DNA of 64,000 nucleotides from Clostridium hydrogenum (lineage in GTDB: Bacteria; Bacillota; Clostridia; Clostridiales; Clostridiaceae): NCBI RefSeq assembly GCF_021432385.1, contig NZ_JAEACT010000002.1, forward strand, positions 1,755,501-1,819,500. Reading direction: 5' to 3'. Every line of letters begins with the position of its first letter. Position 1 is the first letter of the stretch. The notes under the pieces are model-generated. The model worked only from the letters and a program-made list of their open reading frames with translations. It was not told where the DNA came from and did no database searches. The translations under genes and the position numbers were made by a program. Below, one piece after another: positions 30,682 through 40,074 of this stretch.

Positions 30682-31762
30682 TACACATTACATTATACCA
30701 ATATTTGTACCACATGAAGGTTGTCCTCACAATTGCGTGTTTTGTAATCAGAATACCATTACAGGGGTAAGTAATAGCATTACTGAAGATTATGTACGTG
30801 CAACTATTGAAGAATATATAAAAACCATACCCAATAAAAATGCAGAAATTGAAGTATCTTTTTTTGGTGGTACTTTTACAGCAATAGATATGAATAAGCA
30901 AAAAGAACTTTTAAAGGTTGCCAAAGAATATAAGGATAGAGGAGTTATTAAATATATACATCTCTCAACGAGGCCAGATTATATAAACGATGAAATTTTG
31001 ACTAATTTGAAAAATTACGATACAGATATAATTGAGCTTGGAGTTCAATCATTAGATGAGGAAGTTCTTTTAAAATCAGGAAGAGGGCATAGTGCAGATG
31101 ATGTTAAAAAGGCATCTGAGCTCATAAAACAATATGGCTTTGTACTTGGACATCAGATAATGTTAGGACTGCCAGGTGATGATTTTAATAAGGATATTAA
31201 TACAACAAGAAAGCTCATAGAAATGAAACCGGATATTTGTAGAATCTATCCTGCACTTGTTATAAAGAATACGCCTATGGAAAAAATGTACAAAGAAGGT
31301 ATATATAAACCTTATAGCCTAGAAGAATGCATTGAAATATCAAAAATAATATATGGTATGCTTGTAGCAAATGATATAAATGTAATTCGAGTTGGTCTTC
31401 AACCTACAAAAGAAATTAATGAGGGTGGCGAACTTGTGGCAGGACCATTTCACCCTGCGTTTAGAGAATTGGTAGAAGGAAGTATTTTTAATGATATGAT
31501 ATTTGAAAAACTTAAGAATATAGATTTATCTGAAGTAGAAATAGTGGTTAATCCAAAAGATATTTCAAAATTGTATGCGAATAAAAAGAAATTTTTTTAT
31601 GACATTAAAACTCAATTAGATAAGATAAACTTTAAGGTTATACAAAATAGTGATGTGTCACGTAATAATTTTGTGATGAAATGTGGCAACAAGAATGAAA
31701 AAATGTCGATAGTTAGATTTTTCAAAAATAAGTATAAAGAAGGAAATAATATTTATTTATAG
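30674..31762 (+). CDS. Radical SAM protein, Elp3-like N-terminal type
   Basis: 362 residues. IPIFVPHEGCPHNCVFCNQ carries the CxxxCxxC cluster site. FFGGTFTAID, STRPDYI and GVQSLDEEVL follow the Elp3/HemN-type radical SAM barrel, but there is no acetyltransferase domain of a full Elp3. A gene like this sits between rnc and smc in many clostridia. The substrate is unknown, though tRNA or another RNA is a fair guess. Confidence 0.85.
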   Translation: MSNTHYIIPIFVPHEGCPHNCVFCNQNTITGVSNSITEDYVRATIEEYIKTIPNKNAEIEVSFFGGTFTAIDMNKQKELLKVAKEYKDRGVIKYIHLSTRPDYINDEILTNLKNYDTDIIELGVQSLDEEVLLKSGRGHSADDVKKASELIKQYGFVLGHQIMLGLPGDDFNKDINTTRKLIEMKPDICRIYPALVIKNTPMEKMYKEGIYKPYSLEECIEISKIIYGMLVANDINVIRVGLQPTKEINEGGELVAGPFHPAFRELVEGSIFNDMIFEKLKNIDLSEVEIVVNPKDISKLYANKKKFFYDIKTQLDKINFKVIQNSDVSRNNFVMKCGNKNEKMSIVRFFKNKYKEGNNIYL

Positions 31763-31811
31763 AATACCTTTTTAAATAAGATTTAAAAATTATTTGGGAG
31801 GTATGTAGTTC

Positions 31812-32072
31812 ATGGAAGTATTAAAGGTGTCAGCAAAATCACAGCCAAAATCTGTAGCAGGTGCTTTAGCAGCTGTACTTAGGGATAATAATTCTGCAGA
31901 AGTTCAAGCAGTTGGGGCTGGAGCAATAAATCAAGCGATAAAAGCTATAGCTATAACTAGAGGGTTTGTAGCTCCAAATGGAATTGATTTGGTTGTAATT
32001 CCGGCTTTTGCTGAAATTTCTATTGAAGGCGAAGAAAGAACGGCTATAAAGTTTATAGTTGAATCAAGATAG
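31812..32072 (+). CDS. spoVS: Stage V sporulation protein S
   Basis: 86 residues, with the very conserved MEVLKVSAKSQPKSVAGALA start and an Alb-like fold pattern (INQAIKAIAITRGFVAPNGIDL). It is needed for later spore stages in B. subtilis. GGGAGG precedes ATG. It has its own terminator. Confidence 0.96.
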   Translation: MEVLKVSAKSQPKSVAGALAAVLRDNNSAEVQAVGAGAINQAIKAIAITRGFVAPNGIDLVVIPAFAEISIEGEERTAIKFIVESR

Positions 32073-32102
32073 AAAACCGTGCTTGCGCGGTTTTTTATTT
32101 TT
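32073..32102 (+). terminator. Terminator after spoVS
   Basis: AAAACCG / CGGTTTT stem with a TGCTTGCG loop region, followed by T-rich sequence. Confidence 0.88.
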
Positions 32103-32186
32103 AAAGATGAACTTAACAAGCATTGAAATTTTATATAAAGTAATATAAAATTATAAAGAAATTATGTATGTGAAAGGACGATGTAA

Positions 32187-32291
32187 ATGAGAAAAGAAAA
32201 AAGAGACAAGGCAATGAGAATACTTGTATATATAATTATTGCAGCTATGGTTATAACATTGCTACCAGCTATTGCATTATTTAGGGGTTAG
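32187..32291 (+). CDS. 34-residue single-helix membrane peptide
   Basis: A basic head, MRKEKRDKAMR, is followed by one hydrophobic helix rich in Ile/Val and then ALFRG. AAAGGACG is 7-8 bases before the ATG. It ends 17 bases before smc. The layout (charged head, one C-terminal helix, about 30 residues) is like Prli42/DUF4044 stressosome anchor peptides of Firmicutes, but the identity is too low by eye to name it. Confidence 0.65.
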   Translation: MRKEKRDKAMRILVYIIIAAMVITLLPAIALFRG

Positions 32292-32308
32292 ATTGGGAGA
32301 GTGCTTTT

Positions 32309-35300
32309 ATGTTTCTTAAATCGATTGAAATAAGAGGTTTTAAATCTTTTGCAGATAAAACTGAAATAGAATTAAAAAATGGAGTTACAGCAGTTGTTGG
32401 TCCAAATGGAAGCGGAAAAAGCAATGTTTCAGATGCCGTAAGATGGGTTCTTGGAGAACAGAGTGTTAAAAGTCTTAGAGGCGGAAAGATGGAAGATGTA
32501 ATTTTTGCGGGAACTCAATTTAGAAAGCCGGTAGGTCTTGCTCAAGTTTCCTTAACTCTTGATAATTCAGATAAAATGTTAAATATAGATTATTCAGATT
32601 TAACAATCTCAAGACGTCTCTATCGTTCTGGAGAAAGTGAATACTATTTAAATAATACTCAATGTAGACTTAAAGATATACAAGAATTATTTATGGATAC
32701 TGGTGTAGGAAAAGAAGGATATTCAATAATTGGACAGGGCAAAATAGAAGCTGTATTAAGTGGCAAACCTGAAGAAAGAAGAGGAATACTTGAGGAAGCA
32801 GCTGGTATAGTTAAATTTAAAGCAAGAAAAGAAGAAGCGGAAAAAAAGTTAAACAATACTGAACAAAATTTAACTAGAATAAGAGATATATTAGGAACTT
32901 ATGAAGAAAGACTAGAGCCGCTTAGAATTGAAAGTGAAAAAGCAAAAAAGTTTGTTGAATTATCTGATGAATTAAAATTAAAAGAAATAAATATAATAAT
33001 ACATTCTATAGATAATATGAATACAAAAATAGTTGAGCTTAAAAGAGAAGCTGAAGAAATAGATAATAGTATAAAAGTGAATATGGAAGAAAGAGATAAA
33101 GTTAAGGAAGAAGTAAGTAAAAATGAAGACGAACTAAATAAGTTTGAAAGTGAATTTTCCGAAAAGCAAAATAGCTATTATGAAAGTAAAAGTAATTATC
33201 AAAAAACAATTTCTGAAATAGAATTATTAAATGAAAAAATAAATAATATAAACAATTCGACTAGTAAAATACATATTGAGATAGAAAACTCAAAAAATAA
33301 ATTAATTCAGTTAAAAAAAGAACTTTTTGAAAGTGAGGAGCTTTTCAAAAATAGCAAAAGTAAACAAAATGAGTTTTTAATTAAACTTTCAGATTATGAG
33401 AAAACTAAAAAGAATTTTGAAAGTGATTTATTAAATAGGGAAGATGCACTGAAAAGATGTAAGAATGAAGCAGTAGAATTAGCAAGTAATATCTCTGAAA
33501 GCAATAATGAAATCATAATTTTAAAGAAGGAAATTGATTCTTCCAATACAAAAATAGAAAATATAAAAACTTCTAAAGAAAGTTATTTAAATTCGCTTAA
33601 AATTAATGAAAGTACTAGAGCAATGCTTCAAGATCAAATGATTGAAATATCAAAAAAAATTGAAATGTACAATGAAAATATAAAAAATAATAAAAAAGAA
33701 ATGCAAGTATTGAATAGAACCATCACCATTGATGAACAAAAACTTAACAGTTTAAATTCAGAATACAATAGAAACGAAGCAAATAAAAATGCACTTATCA
33801 ATTTAGAAAAACAATATGAAGGTTATAATAGATCGGTTAAAAACTTAATGTCACATATAGATAAGGGAATGATAGGTGAGGTTAAGGGTAAATGTTTTGT
33901 ACTTGGTGATATTGTGAATGTGGAACAGAAATTTGAAACAGCCATAGAAATAGCCCTTGGTGGTGCAATATCAGATGTTATTACCCAAGATGAAATTATT
34001 GCAAAAACTCTTATTAATTATTTGAAAAATAAAAATATAGGTAGAGCTACTTTTTTGCCTTTAAGTATATTGAAGAGTAAAAAAATATCAATTAATGATG
34101 ATATAAAAAGGCAGACAGGATTTATTGGCATTGCAAGTGAACTTATAAATTATGAAACGTTATTTTCTCCTGCAATTAATTATGTTCTTGGAAGAACTGT
34201 AATAGCTGATAATATGGACAATGCTTTAAATATAGCAAAGAAAAGTGGATATTCCTTTAAAATAGTTACATTAAGCGGAGAGGTAGTTAATCCAGGAGGT
34301 TCCTTAACAGGTGGAAGTACTTACAATAAAAATGGAAGTATAATTGGAAGAAAAAGAGAAATAGAAGAATTTTCAAATAAAGCAAAAGAAGTTCATTTAG
34401 AAATAGATTCTTTAAAGAATAAGATTACAGAAAATAGGCAGACGGTTAAAAAATTAGATGAAATGTGTCTTGATATAATGGATTCTGTACATTCAGAAAA
34501 TATTGAGATTACAAAGAGCGAAGAAAGAATAAAGGCAATAAATATTGACAATGATAAGTTAAATAAAAGCTGCAGAGTTTCAATGGAAGAAATAAAAATA
34601 ATAAATTCTGAAATTGAAAATAAAAATTTAAAATTAGTTGAAGCACAAAAAAATGTGAATAATCTTAAATTAAAAGAAGAGAAAAACAATGAAAAAATAA
34701 ATGAATTTGAAGCTAATTTAGTTACTTTAAAAGATGAAATTTACAAATTAAATGAAGAAATAACTGCAATTAAAGTTAATAAGGCTAAAATTGATGAAAT
34801 TGTGTTGACAAAAGAAAAGGATTTGAATAGATATAAAGATGAAATTAGAAATATCAATATTAGAAATAAAGAAATAGATGAAGAATTAAAAAGTGAACAA
34901 CAAAATAAAGTTGAATTTGATAATCAAATTAAGCAAAATGAAAAAAAGCTTGTTGAAATTAAAAATATGATTGAAAATTTAGATGAAAATTTAAAATCAA
35001 GTGAAATTCTGAGAATAAAAATAAAGGATAAAATAAAAGCTAATACTGGTGTTCTAGAAAATTTAAAGTTATTAATAGATAGAAGTGAAAATGAAAAACA
35101 TAAGTATGATGTTAATTTTGCTAGATTAGATGCAGAAAATAAAAATTTATATAATAAGTTAAATGATGATTATAAAATTACCTATGCTGAAGCTCTTAAT
35201 TATAAAGATGAAATAATCGATGTAAAAAGCTATAAAAATAGAATTGACTATTTGAATTCTGAGATAAAGAAAATAGGAATTGTAAATGTTGGCTCTATAG

Positions 35301-35875
35301 AAGAATATAAGGAGGTAAAGGAAAAATATACTTTTATGATTTCTCAAAAGGAAGATCTTGATAATGCAAAGGAAGAACTTTTAAGGGTTATAAAAGAAAT
35401 GACTGATAAAATGAGAGAGGTTTTCAAAGAGAATTTTAAGAAATTAAATGAAAACTTTAAAGAAACTTTTAAAGAACTCTTTAAAGGTGGAAGCGCAGAT
35501 TTAATATTAGCAGGTGAAGATGAACTTACATGTAATATTGAAATAAATGTTCAACCGCCAGGTAAAAAACTTCAAAATATAAATTTGATGTCTGGAGGAG
35601 AAAAAGGATTATCTGCCATAGCGCTTTTGTTTGCAATATTGAAAATGAAGCCTAGTCCATTTTGCATACTTGATGAAATTGAGGCGGCACTTGATGATGC
35701 CAATGTTTTTAGATATGCTGAATTTTTAAAGAAATTTTCAGAAGGTACTCAATTTATAGTAATTACTCACAGAAAAGGTACCATGGAGGCAGCTGATATA
35801 TTATATGGAATTACAATGGAAGAAAAAGGAGTTTCAAAAGTTGTGTCTGTAGACTTAAATGATGCAGCAGTATAA
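32309..35875 (+). CDS. smc: Chromosome segregation protein SMC
   Basis: 1188 residues, normal length. Walker A GPNGSGKSN at 31-39; two long coiled coils around a hinge near 510-660 (GEVKGKCFVLGDIV to VVNPGGSLTGG); and the head-closing LMSGGEKGLSAIALLFA near 1093 followed by Walker B CILDEIEAALD. It compacts and separates chromosomes with ScpAB. GGGAGAG precedes ATG. ftsY follows 20 bases later, the common pairing. Confidence 0.98.
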   Translation: MFLKSIEIRGFKSFADKTEIELKNGVTAVVGPNGSGKSNVSDAVRWVLGEQSVKSLRGGKMEDVIFAGTQFRKPVGLAQVSLTLDNSDKMLNIDYSDLTISRRLYRSGESEYYLNNTQCRLKDIQELFMDTGVGKEGYSIIGQGKIEAVLSGKPEERRGILEEAAGIVKFKARKEEAEKKLNNTEQNLTRIRDILGTYEERLEPLRIESEKAKKFVELSDELKLKEINIIIHSIDNMNTKIVELKREAEEIDNSIKVNMEERDKVKEEVSKNEDELNKFESEFSEKQNSYYESKSNYQKTISEIELLNEKINNINNSTSKIHIEIENSKNKLIQLKKELFESEELFKNSKSKQNEFLIKLSDYEKTKKNFESDLLNREDALKRCKNEAVELASNISESNNEIIILKKEIDSSNTKIENIKTSKESYLNSLKINESTRAMLQDQMIEISKKIEMYNENIKNNKKEMQVLNRTITIDEQKLNSLNSEYNRNEANKNALINLEKQYEGYNRSVKNLMSHIDKGMIGEVKGKCFVLGDIVNVEQKFETAIEIALGGAISDVITQDEIIAKTLINYLKNKNIGRATFLPLSILKSKKISINDDIKRQTGFIGIASELINYETLFSPAINYVLGRTVIADNMDNALNIAKKSGYSFKIVTLSGEVVNPGGSLTGGSTYNKNGSIIGRKREIEEFSNKAKEVHLEIDSLKNKITENRQTVKKLDEMCLDIMDSVHSENIEITKSEERIKAINIDNDKLNKSCRVSMEEIKIINSEIENKNLKLVEAQKNVNNLKLKEEKNNEKINEFEANLVTLKDEIYKLNEEITAIKVNKAKIDEIVLTKEKDLNRYKDEIRNINIRNKEIDEELKSEQQNKVEFDNQIKQNEKKLVEIKNMIENLDENLKSSEILRIKIKDKIKANTGVLENLKLLIDRSENEKHKYDVNFARLDAENKNLYNKLNDDYKITYAEALNYKDEIIDVKSYKNRIDYLNSEIKKIGIVNVGSIEEYKEVKEKYTFMISQKEDLDNAKEELLRVIKEMTDKMREVFKENFKKLNENFKETFKELFKGGSADLILAGEDELTCNIEINVQPPGKKLQNINLMSGGEKGLSAIALLFAILKMKPSPFCILDEIEAALDDANVFRYAEFLKKFSEGTQFIVITHRKGTMEAADILYGITMEEKGVSKVVSVDLNDAAV

Positions 35876-35895
35876 AATTTTAGGAGGATAATTTT

Positions 35896-36807
35896 ATGTT
35901 TGGTGATTTTTTTGATAAATTAAAAAGTGGTCTTTCAAAAACAAAAAATAATTTCACTGATAAAATAAATGATGTTTTGAAGTTAACAGTGACAATTGAT
36001 GATGATTTATATGATGAATTAGAGGAAATTTTAATTACAGCAGACATTGGTATGGAAACATCTATGTATATAATTGATAAATTAAAAGAAAAAATAAAAG
36101 AAGAAAAAGTAAAAGATCCTGCATTAGTAACTGACTGTCTTAAAAAAGTTATAGTTGAAATTTTAGGAGATAAAAAAAGTACCTTAACGCCTGAAAAAAC
36201 ACCAGAAACTATTTTAGTTATAGGCGTAAATGGAGTTGGTAAAACAACCTCAATAGGCAAAATGGCTGCTAAGCTAAAAAAAGATAATTATAAAGTTGTT
36301 TTGGCAGCAGCAGATACTTTTAGAGCAGCTGCCATAGATCAACTTGAAGTGTGGAGCAAAAGAGCAAATGTTGATTTAATAAGGCATCAGGAGGGGTCAG
36401 ATCCTGCGGCGGTAGTTTTTGATGGAATTCAAGCTGCAAAGGCTAGAAAGTCAGATGTTTTAATATGTGATACAGCTGGTAGGCTTCATAATAAAAAGAA
36501 TCTTATGGATGAACTTGGAAAAATAAGCAGGGTATTAGAGCGAGAATTTAGTGAAAGCAATAGAAAAACTTTACTTGTATTAGATGGAACAACAGGACAA
36601 AATGCTGTAATACAGGCAAAACAGTTTATGGAAGTGTGCAATGTTGATGGTATAATACTTACAAAATTGGATGGCACAGCAAAGGGTGGAGTTGTAATTT
36701 CAATAAAGCACTCGCTTGGAATTCCTGTTGAACTTATTGGTGTGGGTGAAGGCATAGATGACCTTCAGGAGTTTGATCCAGAACAATTTGTAGATGCACT
36801 TTTTTAA
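35896..36807 (+). CDS. ftsY: Signal recognition particle receptor FtsY
   Basis: 303 residues. The N domain is helical (about 1-95) and the SRP GTPase G domain follows: GVNGVGKTTSIGKMA near 110, DTFRAAA, DTAGRLHNK and TKLDGTAKGG. The acidic A domain of E. coli FtsY is missing, as usual in Firmicutes. It docks ribosome-SRP at the membrane; Ffh and YlxM are encoded next. Confidence 0.97.
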   Translation: MFGDFFDKLKSGLSKTKNNFTDKINDVLKLTVTIDDDLYDELEEILITADIGMETSMYIIDKLKEKIKEEKVKDPALVTDCLKKVIVEILGDKKSTLTPEKTPETILVIGVNGVGKTTSIGKMAAKLKKDNYKVVLAAADTFRAAAIDQLEVWSKRANVDLIRHQEGSDPAAVVFDGIQAAKARKSDVLICDTAGRLHNKKNLMDELGKISRVLEREFSESNRKTLLVLDGTTGQNAVIQAKQFMEVCNVDGIILTKLDGTAKGGVVISIKHSLGIPVELIGVGEGIDDLQEFDPEQFVDALF

Positions 36808-36889
36808 GTAATAAATAGGTTGTTAAGTAAAAATACTTGACACCTATATATTTTTTTGATATCATAGCTTTTGTGAGTTGGTGATTTCT

Positions 36890-37234
36890 ATGGAAGAAAG
36901 AGTTTATTTATCTATGCTGCTTAGTTTGTATGGCAGCTTGCTTACAGATAAGCAAAGGGATATTATGAATTTATATTATGATGATGATTTATCATTGTCT
37001 GAGATATCTGAACTAACCAATACTACAAGGCAGGCTATATATGATATAATAAAGAGATGTCATAAAACCTTAATTGATTATGAACAAAAGCTTCAACTAA
37101 TGGATAAATTCAGTAAAAGTGAAACTATAAAAAATAGTATAGAAAAAAACTTGGAAGAGCTTAAATTTCAAATCAGTGATGATAAAAAATTGAAATTAAT
37201 TTTCGATATTGAAGCAAAATTAAATGAATTTTAG
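36890..37234 (+). CDS. ylxM: SRP-associated helix-turn-helix protein YlxM
   Basis: 114 residues. The sigma-70 region 4-like helix-turn-helix runs [36 protein letters not shown]. YlxM proteins bind SRP RNA or assist SRP in streptococci and are encoded before ffh, as here. ATG 36890 follows TTGGTGA. Confidence 0.93.
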   Translation: MEERVYLSMLLSLYGSLLTDKQRDIMNLYYDDDLSLSEISELTNTTRQAIYDIIKRCHKTLIDYEQKLQLMDKFSKSETIKNSIEKNLEELKFQISDDKKLKLIFDIEAKLNEF

Positions 37235-37262
37235 TTTTATATCGAATTAAAGGAGGTTTAAC

Positions 37263-38612
37263 ATGGCTTTTGAGGGATTAGCTTCTAAATTGCAAGAGGC
37301 AATGAAAAAATTAAAAGGTAAGGGAAAGCTTTCTGAAAAAGATATAAAGGATGCTATGAGAGAAGTAAAACTTGCACTTCTTGAGGCTGATGTTAATTAT
37401 AAAGTAGTTAAAGATTTTGTAAAAAACGTTGGTGAAAAATGCCTTGGAAAAGAAGTTATGGAAAGCCTAACTCCTGCACAACAAGTTATTAAAATTGTTA
37501 ATGATGAGCTTACCAATTTAATGGGTGGAAGTGAAAGTAAATTAAGTTTTAAAGACAATGGAATAACAGTATTTATGCTTGTAGGACTTCAAGGTGCTGG
37601 AAAAACTACAATGTGTGGTAAACTTGCGCTTGATTTAAAAAAGAAACATAAAAAGCCCCTGTTAGTTGCCTGTGATATATACAGACCAGCAGCTATAAAA
37701 CAACTTCAGGTTGTTGGAAAATCTATAGATATCCCAGTTTTTGCCATGGGTGATAAAATGAATCCAGTAGACATTTCTAAAGCAGCTATACAGCATGCTA
37801 AGGATAATGACTTAAATGTAGTTATAATAGATACAGCTGGAAGACTTCATATTGATGAAGAACTTATGGATGAACTTAAAAATATAAAAAATGAAGTTGA
37901 ACCAAATGATATTTTACTTGTAGTAGATTCAATGACTGGTCAAGATGCTGTTAATGTTGCCGAAACATTTAATTCAAAACTTGATTTGTCAGGAGTTATT
38001 TTAACTAAACTCGATGGAGATACTAGAGGTGGTGCGGCTCTTTCAATTAGAGCTATGACTGGCAAACCAATTAAGTTTGTTGGTATGGGTGAAAAGATGA
38101 ATGATATTGAAGTTTTTCATCCAGAAAGAATGGCATCTAGAATACTTGGCATGGGAGATGTACTTACATTAATTGAAAAGGCTCAAGCAGCTATTGATGA
38201 AAAGACTGCAAAAGAACTTGGAGATAAAATGTTAAGTCAGGAATTTAATTTCGATGATTATTTGGCAGCTATGTCTCAAATGAAAAAGATGGGACCTTTA
38301 AGCAAAATGTTAGAAATGCTTCCTGGAGTTAACACGTCAGCTATGAAAGGACTTGATCTTTCTCAAGGTGAAAAGACCTTGAAGGTAACTGAATCAATAA
38401 TATACTCTATGACTGCTAAGGAAAGAAAAAATCCTAGTTTAATAAGTTCAAATTCTTCAAGAAAGAAAAGAATAGCAAAGGGTTCAGGAACTTCAATTCA
38501 AGAAATTAATAAGCTTTTAAAGCAGTTTGAAATGATGAAAAAATTTACTAAGCAATTTAAAGGTGGTAAAGGTATGTCTAAAAAAGGTTTGTTTGGAAAC
38601 TTTCCTTTTTAG
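37263..38612 (+). CDS. ffh: Signal recognition particle protein Ffh
   Basis: 449 residues. N domain, then G domain with GLQGAGKTTMCGKLA near 107, DIYRPAA, DTAGRLHID and TKLDGDTRGGAA. The Met-rich M domain follows from about 300 and binds SRP RNA and signal sequences. AGGAGG precedes ATG. Confidence 0.98.
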   Translation: MAFEGLASKLQEAMKKLKGKGKLSEKDIKDAMREVKLALLEADVNYKVVKDFVKNVGEKCLGKEVMESLTPAQQVIKIVNDELTNLMGGSESKLSFKDNGITVFMLVGLQGAGKTTMCGKLALDLKKKHKKPLLVACDIYRPAAIKQLQVVGKSIDIPVFAMGDKMNPVDISKAAIQHAKDNDLNVVIIDTAGRLHIDEELMDELKNIKNEVEPNDILLVVDSMTGQDAVNVAETFNSKLDLSGVILTKLDGDTRGGAALSIRAMTGKPIKFVGMGEKMNDIEVFHPERMASRILGMGDVLTLIEKAQAAIDEKTAKELGDKMLSQEFNFDDYLAAMSQMKKMGPLSKMLEMLPGVNTSAMKGLDLSQGEKTLKVTESIIYSMTAKERKNPSLISSNSSRKKRIAKGSGTSIQEINKLLKQFEMMKKFTKQFKGGKGMSKKGLFGNFPF

Positions 38613-38646
38613 TATATAGATGATTACTTTGAAGGAGGTGATATAC

Positions 38647-38895
38647 ATGGCAGTTAAAATAAGACTAAGAAGAATGGGTGCTAAGAAAGCTCCTTTTTAC
38701 AGAATAGTTGTAGCTGATTCAAGAAGTCCTAGAGATGGAAGATTTATTGAAGAATTAGGATATTATAATCCAACTACAGATCCTGTTACTATTAAGTTTG
38801 ATGCAGAAAAAGTAAAAACATGGATAGGTAATGGAGCACAACCATCAGATACAGTAAAGAAACTTTTAAATAAAAGTGGAGTAGCAACAAAATAG
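38647..38895 (+). CDS. rpsP: Ribosomal protein S16
   Basis: 82 residues, [26 protein letters not shown] then [12 protein letters not shown] 38647 is chosen because AAGGAGGTG sits directly upstream; a longer frame to 38620 is not needed. It is in the ffh-rpsP-khpA cluster. Confidence 0.97.
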   Translation: MAVKIRLRRMGAKKAPFYRIVVADSRSPRDGRFIEELGYYNPTTDPVTIKFDAEKVKTWIGNGAQPSDTVKKLLNKSGVATK

Positions 38896-38913
38896 TAATT
38901 GGAGGTGTGTAAC

Positions 38914-39141
38914 ATGAAGCAATTACTAGAGACTATAGCTAAAGCATTGGTAGATAGTCCGGATGAGGTTCAAGTTAGCGAAGTGACTGGTGAACAGTCA
39001 ATAATTCTTGAACTTAAGGTTGCACCTGATGATATGGGCAAAGTAATAGGAAAACAGGGAAGAATAGCTAAAGCTATAAGAACTGTTGTAAAAGCAGCAG
39101 CGGTTAAAGAGAATAAGCATGTTGTTGTTGAGATAATATAA
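38914..39141 (+). CDS. khpA: KH-domain RNA-binding protein KhpA
   Basis: 75 residues, a single KH domain with the GxxG loop in VIGKQGRIAKAIR. In other Firmicutes KhpA pairs with KhpB and affects cell division and small-RNA stability. ATG 38914 follows GGAGGTG. Usually rimM follows at once; here a 432-bp repeat-rich gap and a terminator intervene. Confidence 0.95.
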   Translation: MKQLLETIAKALVDSPDEVQVSEVTGEQSIILELKVAPDDMGKVIGKQGRIAKAIRTVVKAAAVKENKHVVVEII

Positions 39142-39172
39142 GAGTTAGTTTTACTAACTCTTATATTTTTTA
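39139..39172 (+). terminator. Terminator after khpA
   Basis: TAAGAGTTAG / CTAACTCTTA stem with loop TTTTA, then ATTTTTTATTT. It splits the usual ffh-to-trmD cluster into two transcripts. Confidence 0.88.
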
Positions 39173-39282
39173 TTTGCCTGTAAATTTCTATTTATGTATC
39201 TCGAAAAAACAATAAGTGCGTATAGAGGCCAATTTTAAAAAGTATTTGTATTAAAAAATATTTTATGGCAAAAATTAATAAA

Positions 39283-39378
39283 GATAGACCATTTCAACTA
39301 TTAAAATTCATGTGCATCATAATGCCAAGAAGCCGGCATTTTGATACAAATAAATTTTAAGTTTCAAGGTGGTTTATC
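39283..39378. repeat. 96-bp palindromic repeat, copy 3 (reverse orientation)
   Basis: Begins GATAGACC and ends GGTTTATC. Its reverse complement aligns end to end with copies 1 and 2. Internal arms are TGTGCATC and GATACAAA, so a C-G pair of copy 2 becomes a G-U type pair. Confidence 0.88.
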
Positions 39379-39386
39379 TTTATATA

Positions 39387-39482
39387 GATAAACCAGTTCA
39401 ACTACCAAAATCAATTTGCATCATAATGCCTAGAAGATGGTATTTTGATACAAATTAATTTTGAAGTTTCAAGTGTTTTATC
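39387..39482. repeat. 96-bp palindromic repeat, copy 4 (reverse orientation)
   Basis: Begins GATAAACC and ends GTTTTATC. It follows copy 3 after eight bases, TTTATATA, and the same octamer occurs just past its right end. It has the same orientation as copy 3. Confidence 0.88.
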
Positions 39483-39519
39483 TTTATATAAACCTATAAT
39501 GTGAAAATTAATCAAATTA

Positions 39520-39528
39520 TGATATAAT
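39520..39528 (+). promoter_or_regulatory. Extended -10 promoter for rimM-trmD
   Basis: TGATATAAT extended -10, 46 bases before rimM. The -35 is weak. Confidence 0.55.
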
Positions 39529-39573
39529 ACATAAGGGATTATTTTATATATTTTTATTCGGAGGTATTTTGTA

Positions 39574-40074
39574 GTGACAGATTTCTTTAATGTAGGTCAA
39601 ATTATAAATACTCATGGAGTTAATGGTGAGCTAAAAGTAAGACCATTGACAGATGATATAAAGCGTTTTAGAAAATTAAAAACAGTACATATCGAGGATG
39701 AAGTTAAAATCATTAAGTGGTGTAAAATTCAACCAGATAAGGTTATATTAAAAATAGAAGGTATAGACAGTATAGAAGAGGCAACTAAATTAAAAAATAA
39801 ATATATTAAAGTTACTAGGGAAGAAGCTGTGAAATTAAAAGAAAATCAATATTTTATAGCAGATATTAAAGGATGTAGTGTTTTTGATGAAAATAGAAAT
39901 TATTTAGGAAAAGTATATGATGTAATAAGTACAAGGAATAATGATGTTTATTGGATAAAAGAGGACAAAAAGGAAGATTTATTAGTTCCAGTACTTAAAA
40001 CTATAATAATGAAAATTGATATAGAAAATAGTGAAATAGTAATAAAGGCAGTAGAAAAATGGAAAGAAGATTAA
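39574..40074 (+). CDS. rimM: Ribosome maturation factor RimM
   Basis: 166 residues, GTG start after GGAGG. The RimM domain begins with [21 protein letters not shown]; the PRC-barrel domain (about 95-166) carries [17 protein letters not shown]. It assists 30S head assembly. It overlaps trmD by 16 bases. Confidence 0.96.
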   Translation: MTDFFNVGQIINTHGVNGELKVRPLTDDIKRFRKLKTVHIEDEVKIIKWCKIQPDKVILKIEGIDSIEEATKLKNKYIKVTREEAVKLKENQYFIADIKGCSVFDENRNYLGKVYDVISTRNNDVYWIKEDKKEDLLVPVLKTIIMKIDIENSEIVIKAVEKWKED

